A stretch of 7,992 nucleotides of DNA, from NCBI GenBank assembly GCA_905215675.1, contig CAJMRA010000102.1, positions 1 to 7,992 of the forward strand. The letters are read 5' to 3'. The position numbers and the translations under genes are program-made. This document shows, in pieces, positions 1 to 5,035 of this stretch. The notes below the pieces were generated by a model. It was not told the origin of the DNA. It searched no databases and saw only the letters and a program-made list of their open reading frames with translations. The DNA is from an uncultured bacterium (lineage in GTDB: Bacteria > Desulfobacterota > Desulfovibrionia > Desulfovibrionales > Desulfovibrionaceae). Position 1 is the first letter of the stretch. Each line of letters starts with the position of its first letter.

Positions 1-5
1 CTGCC

Positions 6-38
6 GGAACCCCCTCTCGCGCAAGCAGAGGGGGTTCC
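6..38 (-). terminator. Hairpin after tssL, probable transcription terminator
   Basis: A perfect inverted repeat has 12-base arms (GGAACCCCCTCT at 6-17 and AGAGGGGGTTCC at 27-38) around a 9-base loop. It starts about 40 bases past the tssL stop codon, where an intrinsic terminator would be expected. The bases just beyond it on the minus strand (GGCAG, positions 5-1) do not form a U-tract and the window then ends. The stem is strong, but its role as a terminator rests on position; it could also serve a convergent gene outside the window. Confidence 0.6.
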
Positions 39-78
39 CCTCCCCCTGAATCTCAACCCATTTCAAAGATAAAATGCC

Positions 79-882
79 CTAGAATTTCGGCAGCGGTATA
101 TCGGCCAGTACGGCGGCGCACAGGGCGCCGAACAAAAAGACGATCACGGGCGGCAGAAGGATGTAGACGGCCTTTTCCAGGGCCGCGGCGACGAAGGGCC
201 CCGCGCGGCGTTCCTGCGGCAGGACGGAGGCCGGGGGAGGCGCGTCGCGCAGGAGCAGGGCGTGCGCCGCCTTGCGGCAGCGGTTGAGCGTTTCCGGGGC
301 GTCGCGCAGCATGCCCTTGAAGCCGTAGAGCAGGCAGAGGGCATAGACGCTGACGACGGCCGAGGAAAGCTCGTCCCCGCCATGCAGGACAAAGGCCTCC
401 AGCGCCTGGGGAACCTCGCCCGTGAGGTCGCCGGAGTCCGGCGGCGTCTCTTCCGCGGGGGGGAGGGCGGCGCGGGCGATGGCCGTCAGGCGGGAGAAGA
501 ATTCCCGGCCCGCGGAGGTCGTGCCGCAATAGCGGTATTGCAGACTGTAGGAAAGCCAGTCCGCCGCATCCAGACGGGGGCTTTGCAACAGTTGTTCGTC
601 AACCCAGGCATAAACGGCGAAGCGGGCGTTGTCGCAGGCCAGACGCACCTTGCGGGCGGCGTCGTCGGGAGCGTCGCCCGCGTCCGGCAGCAGGGGCAGG
701 GGCGCGTCGCGGGGAGGGGCGAGGTCTTCCGCCGATGAGGGAAGCGGGCGGCTGCGTTCCTCGTCCGCCAGGGCGCTCAGGCGCTCGTGCACTTCGTGCA
801 GGGGCAGGGCAAGCCCTTCGGGCGCGCTGCTGCAATGCAGGGCTTCGGCCATGAGTCGGGCAAATCTGGGCAGAAAATTCAT
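79..882 (-). CDS. tssL: T6SS inner-membrane protein TssL (DotU/IcmH family)
   Basis: TssL is part of the T6SS membrane complex: its cytoplasmic domain contacts TssK at the baseplate and it partners TssM in the inner membrane (family knowledge). The 267-residue product has a polar, proline-rich N-terminal stretch and then the DotU core. Visible family signatures are FAVYAWVDEQLL (about residues 88-99), the segment ending AGREFFSRL (about 124-131), LYGFKGML (about 185-192) and a basic helix with CRKAAHALL. One hydrophobic segment at about 239-260 is the expected C-terminal membrane anchor, followed by only a few periplasmic residues. There is no OmpA-like peptidoglycan-binding extension, so this is the short form. 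I chose the ATG at 882; a TTG two codons upstream (888) is possible. No clear Shine-Dalgarno sequence precedes either, so translation may be coupled to tssK, whose stop is 27 bases upstream. Confidence 0.9.
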   Translation of the reverse strand: MNFLPRFARLMAEALHCSSAPEGLALPLHEVHERLSALADEERSRPLPSSAEDLAPPRDAPLPLLPDAGDAPDDAARKVRLACDNARFAVYAWVDEQLLQSPRLDAADWLSYSLQYRYCGTTSAGREFFSRLTAIARAALPPAEETPPDSGDLTGEVPQALEAFVLHGGDELSSAVVSVYALCLLYGFKGMLRDAPETLNRCRKAAHALLLRDAPPPASVLPQERRAGPFVAAALEKAVYILLPPVIVFLFGALCAAVLADIPLPKF

Positions 883-909
883 GGGCAACGGGGGTTCGCG
901 GTGGAAGCG

Positions 910-2295
910 TCAGCGCTGGATCACGGCCAGCACAACGGACAGGTCCTCGGGGGGCGAGGGAAGCATGAGGGCAAGATTGCCCTGCTGCATGATCTTGCGC
1001 CAGAGGGGATCGTTCTGGTCGATGGTGAAATAGAGCGTGTCGCCGCGCAGGGGAAGGCCCGCGGGCGGCTGGGCGGATCGGCGCAGCCGCACGCCGGGCA
1101 GGGCCTGCGCCACGATACCGTCGAGATTCTCCGTCGGGGCCAGTTTGGCAAGGCGTTCCATGCGTTCGGCAAGTCCCTCGGCATGGGAGGTTCTGACCAG
1201 CAGCCAGTATGTATAGACGCCCGTGCGGGCGCTCTGGGGCATGACGGTTCCCAGATGATCGGCGCGGCCCTGCGTTTCGAGGGGAAAGGTAAAGGCGGGG
1301 CCGATGACGAAGGTATCCACGAGGCGCGCGATGATGTCGCAGGCGGCCCGGAAGCAGTGCTGGAGATTTTCGTGATCGTAGGGCGGCAGGGCGCGCGTGC
1401 CCTGCGGCGTTTCGCCCAGGGCCGAAAGGGTGGCGGAAAAGACGGACAGTTCGCCCACAAGACGGCAGAGGGCCCGGTAGACGGGCCAGGGATGAATGGA
1501 CGGCGCGTCGAGAAACTGTTCCAGTTCGGGCGCGTTGCGGCTGAGGACGCCGAGAACGCTGAACAGGGTGATGCCGTGCAGGGAGGAGACGCCGGACACG
1601 CCCGCGTCGCCCGCGATGATCTTGTATTCTTCCAGCTGGCGGCTGCGCGACAGCAGCGTGTCGCGCACGTCATGCAGCAGGCGGCGCAGTTCGGGGACCG
1701 CGTTGACATCCACGCAGGGCGGGGTGAAGGAGGCGTCGAGACGGACGCGTTCGCCGTCGCGGACGAGACGGGCCAGGGGCAGGCGCGGCAGATCGGGGCA
1801 GTCGTCGGGAGAGAAGCAGAGGCGCAGATTGTAGCGCAGGGTGCCCACGTCGGCTTCGGGGCCGTCGCCCATGAGGTCGGGAATGGTTTCCGGCGCAAGC
1901 GGCGCCGTATAGCGAACGGTTTCGGGCGCGTCGGCGGGCGCGTCGGTGCGCAGGACGTTGTTGCCCTGCGCCCGGAATCCGGCCAGCGCCAGCGATACGT
2001 ACAGGGGTTCTTCCGGGGTGGTCCAGGCCGCAAGGAAGGAACGGGGCGGCAGGGTGGCGTTGCCGGGCAGCGCGGCCCATTCGCCGGAGTGGAGCAGCAG
2101 CTCCAGCTGCGCGACCTCGAAGGTGCCGTTGTTCAGGGCGTCTTCATTGACGACCAGACGGCGTACGCCCCAGAGATAGGGATTCAGCAGGGACGCCATG
2201 CGCGTCAGGGCCGAAAGCTGCTGCCTGTGGGCGAGCTGAAAATGCTGGGGTTGCAGGAAGAGACCATGTTCCCAGAAAAGCGGATTATCGTACAC
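910..2295 (-). CDS. tssK: T6SS baseplate protein TssK (VasE/ImpJ family)
   Basis: TssK is a cytoplasmic trimeric baseplate component that connects the wedges to the TssJLM membrane complex (family knowledge). The 461-residue product is close to the usual 440-450. It opens with the hallmark N-terminal motif, here FWEHGLFLQPQHFQ (residues 7-20), matching the W-x-x-G-x-F-x-x-P-Q-H-F pattern of the family. Near the C-terminus, LYFTIDQNDPLWRKI fits the conserved family element. The start is GTG at 2295, supported by AGGAG (2302-2306) six bases upstream and by the position of the N-terminal motif. The start lies inside the end of tssJ (11-base overlap), so the two are probably translationally coupled. 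tssL follows after a short gap, giving the common tssJ-tssK-tssL order. Confidence 0.95.
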   Translation of the reverse strand: MYDNPLFWEHGLFLQPQHFQLAHRQQLSALTRMASLLNPYLWGVRRLVVNEDALNNGTFEVAQLELLLHSGEWAALPGNATLPPRSFLAAWTTPEEPLYVSLALAGFRAQGNNVLRTDAPADAPETVRYTAPLAPETIPDLMGDGPEADVGTLRYNLRLCFSPDDCPDLPRLPLARLVRDGERVRLDASFTPPCVDVNAVPELRRLLHDVRDTLLSRSRQLEEYKIIAGDAGVSGVSSLHGITLFSVLGVLSRNAPELEQFLDAPSIHPWPVYRALCRLVGELSVFSATLSALGETPQGTRALPPYDHENLQHCFRAACDIIARLVDTFVIGPAFTFPLETQGRADHLGTVMPQSARTGVYTYWLLVRTSHAEGLAERMERLAKLAPTENLDGIVAQALPGVRLRRSAQPPAGLPLRGDTLYFTIDQNDPLWRKIMQQGNLALMLPSPPEDLSVVLAVIQR

Positions 2296-2890
2296 GTTCG
2301 GCTCCTGTGACGCTGAGGGAGCTTTCTCCGAGGCGGATCAGCACCTGCGCCGGGGCGGCATTGTACAGGGTCGTATGAAAAAGCACGCCTTCCGTGCTCG
2401 TGTGCAGGGGAAAGGGCAGGACGGCGGCGCACTGATCCGGCACGAGGTGGGTGTAACCGGCCACGACGCCGAGATAGCGGGCATGCTCGGCGCGATCCAT
2501 GACCACATCCAGCGTCGCGCCGGGCTGGAGCTGGAAAAGGCGGGCGCTCCGGGCCTGCGCCGCGTCGGGACGGCATTGCAGAAGCTCGTCCAGACCGTCG
2601 GCGTCGGCGCTCTTGCCGGCAAAGGTCGCGTAGTCCTGGAGCTGATACAGGCAGAGCGTCAGCCCCAGCGACGTGTCCCTGTCGCGGTTGAGATCGGGGG
2701 AGGCCTCGATACGGCAGCGCAGCCCCCCCGGCTCCAGATTCCAGACCACGTCGGCGGGGTTGGCGACGGCGGTCGGCACGGGTTGCGCGGGCGGCGTTTC
2801 GCCGCCGCAGGCCGAGAGGAGCAGGCCGCAGGCAAGGAGGGCCGTCAGGCACGCCCGGCGACGCGGAGTATGGCGGCGGCGCTCAGGCAA
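2285..2890 (-). CDS. tssJ: T6SS outer-membrane lipoprotein TssJ (VasD family)
   Basis: TssJ is anchored in the inner leaflet of the outer membrane and binds the periplasmic part of TssM (family knowledge). The 201-residue product has an arginine-rich n-region (residues 4-12), a hydrophobic core and a lipobox Leu-Ser-Ala-Cys with the lipidated cysteine at residue 28. Gly at +2 is compatible with outer-membrane sorting. A proline-rich tether follows. The mature domain shows the TssJ-type segment IEASPDLNRD (about 61-70) and then LYQLQDYATF. The start is a TTG at 2890: no other in-frame ATG, GTG or TTG lies between it and the signal-peptide core, and GAAGGTG sits just upstream at slightly short spacing. 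It overlaps the PAAR-like gene by 8 bases and tssK by 11 bases. Length fits the family or is slightly longer. Confidence 0.87.
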   Translation of the reverse strand: MPERRRHTPRRRACLTALLACGLLLSACGGETPPAQPVPTAVANPADVVWNLEPGGLRCRIEASPDLNRDRDTSLGLTLCLYQLQDYATFAGKSADADGLDELLQCRPDAAQARSARLFQLQPGATLDVVMDRAEHARYLGVVAGYTHLVPDQCAAVLPFPLHTSTEGVLFHTTLYNAAPAQVLIRLGESSLSVTGAERVR

Positions 2891-3281
2891 ATTGCACCTT
2901 CGCTTGTCCGGCCGTGCAGCACATGCCCGTGGTATTGCCCTGATTATGCTTGGTGCTTGCGCCCTGGGACACGGCGGCCTTGCCTTCCAGCGACACCTTT
3001 TGCGACCCCTGGGTGAATTCGCCCTTGCCGATGAACTTGCCCGAGGCCGTGCCGCCGTTGACGCCCGGTTCGTCGCCGTTGGAAAGCATGGTGGCCGATT
3101 TGACGTGCAGGGCCGGAGCGCCGTCGATAAAGACCTTGGAACAGGCCGTGTCGGGCGTGACCATGGAGCATTGAAAAATGTTGACGTAGGGCGTCGGCAC
3201 GGGGCCGCCGGGGGTGGGCGTCTGGCAGACGTCCGGCGGCGTGCTCATGCAGACGCCGCCCTTGAGCGTGAGAGCGAACAT
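2883..3281 (-). CDS. PAAR-like spike-tip protein (DUF4150)
   Basis: DUF4150 proteins are PAAR-like and are thought to cap the VgrG spike and help carry effectors. The 132-residue product is a full-length stand-alone domain without a toxin extension. Family-like features are the MFALTLKGG opening, PDVCQTPTPGGPVPTPY (residues 16-32), the central NGDEPGVNGG (68-77) and TKHNQGN (110-116). Cysteines occur at 11, 19, 38, 47, 121 and 122 and histidines at 59 and 112. Some of these could bind a metal as in true PAAR tips, but which ones is inference. The ATG at 3281 is preceded by GGTGGGG, which overlaps the last codons of the DUF3540 gene; Met12 is an unlikely start because it would remove the conserved N-terminus. 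The gap to the upstream gene is 3 bases. Confidence 0.88.
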   Translation of the reverse strand: MFALTLKGGVCMSTPPDVCQTPTPGGPVPTPYVNIFQCSMVTPDTACSKVFIDGAPALHVKSATMLSNGDEPGVNGGTASGKFIGKGEFTQGSQKVSLEGKAAVSQGASTKHNQGNTTGMCCTAGQAKVQFA

Positions 3282-3284
3282 GAT

Positions 3285-3878
3285 CTACCCCACCTTGATG
3301 TGCCGGCCGTCGATATCGACCTGTTCGGCGGCGCGGATGTCGGCGCGTTCGGCGCGCAGGCGGTAGGAAGTGCGCGCCTCGCTGCGGACGCGCCCGGCGG
3401 CGCGGTGCGCGAGGTCCTCCACCTCTTCTTCCAGCGCGGCGTATCGCCCGGAGCGGCGCAGGGCGCGTTCCTTCAGGTCGCGGCAGAGCGTCCGCACGGC
3501 GGCGAAGCCTTGCAGGAGCAGACGGCCGCCCAGCGTGAGCAGGCCCGCCCGCACGCTGACGACGCGGCCGGACAGGCGCAGATCGTCGGCGCTCAGGCTG
3601 AGTTCCCCGGTATGCAGCCGGGTCCGCGCCGGAAGGCGCAGCTCGCCGGAGGCGCGGGCGTCGGCACGGCGCAGCACGCTGAGGACCCAGGCGTCGCCGT
3701 CGTCCAGCAGGGCCAGAAGAACGGCGTCCCGCGGTTCCGGTTGCAAAAGGCAGCCGTCGGCCCGGCGGGCGCGAACAAGGCCGAAGGGACCGGCCACGAG
3801 CAGCGCGTCGCCTTCCCGGGCCCGGACGACGCCGGAGGTCAGACTGCTGCCGCCGTAAACCTGTGCAAGAGCTTCCAT
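3285..3878 (-). CDS. DUF3540 protein, T6SS spike-associated
   Basis: The 197-residue product looks like DUF3540, a family usually found beside DUF2169 and PAAR-like DUF4150 genes in T6SS loci. Its molecular role is not firmly known. The N-terminal 70 residues alternate hydrophobic strands and include a segment (about 42-70, GCLLQPEPRDAVLLALL then AWVLSVLRR) resembling the OB-like fold of phage and T6SS spike proteins. Short beta-type repeats follow (about 78-118), then a charged helix (about 120-165). The chain ends with VDIDGRHIKVG, the DG-hydrophobic ending I associate with the family. The ATG at 3878 has GAAGGA about 9 bases upstream. The repeat element E1 begins immediately behind this ribosome-binding site, so the gene may share a transcript with the pentapeptide gene only by reading through E1. 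Confidence 0.82.
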   Translation of the reverse strand: MEALAQVYGGSSLTSGVVRAREGDALLVAGPFGLVRARRADGCLLQPEPRDAVLLALLDDGDAWVLSVLRRADARASGELRLPARTRLHTGELSLSADDLRLSGRVVSVRAGLLTLGGRLLLQGFAAVRTLCRDLKERALRRSGRYAALEEEVEDLAHRAAGRVRSEARTSYRLRAERADIRAAEQVDIDGRHIKVG

Positions 3879-3893
3879 GCCTGAATTCCTTCG

Positions 3894-4035
3894 CTAGAGC
3901 ATTTTCAATTTGAAACGCTGCGCGTTTCAAACCATACGGCCTGTCATTTCGCGGAAAAAACGCGGTGTTGCTGTTCGCTTCGGGTCGGGCGGCTCCGCCT
4001 CGCGTTTCACCTTTTTCAAAGGTGAAACGCTCTAG
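3894..4035. repeat. Intergenic palindromic repeat E1 (complete copy)
   Basis: This 142-base element fills the gap between the pentapeptide gene and the DUF3540 gene. It has inverted ends, CTAGAGC (3894-3900) and GCTCTAG (4029-4035). Inside are a hairpin with 10-base arms TTTGAAACGC/GCGTTTCAAA and a 3-base loop (3909-3931), a small GGCGG/CCGCC stem (3988-3999), and a hairpin with 13-base arms (4002-4030). Parts recur at 4950-5035 and 7939-7992, so it is a dispersed family. It resembles a MITE or REP-like element without coding capacity. The TAG stop of the pentapeptide gene (4034-4032) lies in its terminal CTAG. Composition is AT-richer than the genes at both ends. Confidence 0.8.
4002..4030 (-). 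terminator. 13-bp hairpin directly after the pentapeptide gene stop
   Basis: Perfect arms GCGTTTCACCTTT (4002-4014) and AAAGGTGAAACGC (4018-4030) surround a 3-base loop. The hairpin starts one base past the stop codon of the 296-codon gene and forms one end of repeat E1. It may weaken transcription into the DUF3540 gene or protect the 3' end of the upstream message. There is no U-tract after it on the minus strand, so a full intrinsic terminator is not demonstrated. Confidence 0.4.
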
Positions 4036-4922
4036 ACTGCAAAATGTTCGGCCCGGAGGCGTTCCGGGTCCGTGGGGCGGGCGCCGTCCATGCGCGCGCC
4101 GTTCAGGGCGCAGCCGTCCAGCCGGGCGTCATGGAGATCGGCCACGCGCAGATCGGCGTTGCGCAGATCGGCGTTGCGTGCCCGGACATGCGACAGATCG
4201 GCCATATGCAGGTTGATGCCGGGCATGCGCGCGCCTTCCAGATCGGCGTCGGTCAGAACGGCCTGTCGGGCGTTGACGCCCTCCCATTGCGCGGCCCGCA
4301 GGATCGCTCCGGCAAGATGGGCCTGCGTCAGGGAACAGTCCCGCAGGATGCTGCCGGAGAGGTCGCCGCCCATGAGTCCGGCCCTGTCCAGGCGGCAGCG
4401 GGTGAAGCGCGCGCCGCCAAAATCGGTATGCATGGCGATAAGCTGTGTAAGATCGCAGTCTTCGGCTTCAATGCCCCGGCAGCTGCACCCCTGCAACGTC
4501 AAAAGTATAGCTGCGACACGTTTGAAGCGCAAGGCGGAGAGGTCGCACTCGATGCAGTGGAGCATTTCGGCGGCGGCGTTTTCCAGCGGCGGCAGGCCGG
4601 AGAGATGACGCAGCGTCGCGCGGGAAAGCGTCGCGCCGGGCCACAGGACATTTTCGAGAACGCATTCCAGCAGGTAGGCCCGCTCCAGAACGGCCCCGTC
4701 CAGCCGCACGTCCCGGAAGGTCGTACGGGAAAAGGACGCGGCGGGCAGACGCGCGCCGAGAAAGGTGCAGTTCTCGATCTGGGCCTCGTCAAAGACGGCA
4801 TCCGCGAGGTCCGCCCCGTCAAGACGGCAGCCGCGCAGACGGGCGCGGGTAAAGTCGGCGTTGCGCAGATCCGCGCCGCTCCAGTCCCGGTTTTCCACGA
4901 CGGTATCCGTGAAGTTGTTCAT
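4032..4922 (-). CDS. Pentapeptide-repeat protein in T6SS locus
   Basis: The 296-residue product consists almost wholly of pentapeptide repeats (A-D/N-L-x-x type), which fold as a right-handed four-sided beta helix. Two blocks can be seen, at about residues 14-108 and 124-283. They are separated by a non-repeat insertion with LPPLENAAAEM (about 110-120). Clear repeat runs include WSGADLRNADF (14-24) and NADLRNADLRVADL (250-263). There is no signal peptide or membrane segment, so it is probably cytoplasmic or carried by the spike. The ATG at 4922 has AAAAGGA upstream at roughly 10 bases. The stop TAG belongs to the edge of repeat E1. It follows the DUF2169-pentapeptide fusion and precedes the DUF3540 and PAAR-like genes, so a role as spike accessory, scaffold or cargo is likely, but no activity can be assigned from sequence. 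Confidence 0.88.
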   Translation of the reverse strand: MNNFTDTVVENRDWSGADLRNADFTRARLRGCRLDGADLADAVFDEAQIENCTFLGARLPAASFSRTTFRDVRLDGAVLERAYLLECVLENVLWPGATLSRATLRHLSGLPPLENAAAEMLHCIECDLSALRFKRVAAILLTLQGCSCRGIEAEDCDLTQLIAMHTDFGGARFTRCRLDRAGLMGGDLSGSILRDCSLTQAHLAGAILRAAQWEGVNARQAVLTDADLEGARMPGINLHMADLSHVRARNADLRNADLRVADLHDARLDGCALNGARMDGARPTDPERLRAEHFAV

Positions 4923-4949
4923 GCGGCAGGGTCCTTTTAAATCTTTCGT

Positions 4950-5035
4950 CCTGTTGTTTCGCGGAAAAAACGCGGTTTTTCCGCTTGGTTCGGGCCGGGC
5001 GGCGCAGTACCGCCGCCTCGCGTTGAAACGCTCTA
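4950..5035. repeat. Intergenic palindromic repeat E2 (shortened copy)
   Basis: This segment matches the right-hand part of E1: CCTGT, then TTTCGCGGAAAAAACGCGGT, a TTCGGG(T/C)CGGGCGG block, CCGCCTCGCGTT and a GAAACGCTCTA end. Compared with E1 it lacks the left end with the 10-base-arm hairpin, and the terminal hairpin is reduced by 17 bases to GCGTT/AACGC. Its central stem is longer, with 7-base arms GGCGGCG/CGCCGCC around CAGTAC (4998-5017). It also contains a copy-specific inverted repeat GCGGAAAAA/TTTTTCCGC (4961-4984). The TAG stop of the large gene lies at its end (5035-5033). It fills nearly all of the gap before the 296-codon gene. Confidence 0.72.

Noticed and set aside
787..2310. A 507-codon open frame on the plus strand opposite tssK
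   Set aside because: It runs antisense to a clearly recognised gene, shows no family signature, and long antisense frames are expected in GC-rich coding DNA.
2806..2890. Arginine-rich start of TssJ as a possible Tat signal
   Set aside because: There is no S-R-R-x-F-L-K type motif, and the lipobox with Cys28 explains the segment as an ordinary lipoprotein signal.
2673..3884. A 403-codon plus-strand open frame spanning three genes
   Set aside because: It lies opposite the DUF3540, PAAR-like and tssJ genes, which have recognisable products and ribosome-binding sites.
2944..3930. A 328-codon minus-strand frame starting MKRAAFQ
   Set aside because: The start comes from the E1 palindrome and the rest is an arginine-rich out-of-frame reading of the DUF3540 and PAAR-like genes. 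The similar start at 7975 comes from E3 and was rejected for the fusion gene for the same reason.
3894..4035. Short inverted repeats in the gaps as a CRISPR array
   Set aside because: Copies are far apart, lie between genes and lack regular spacers, so they are dispersed repeats.
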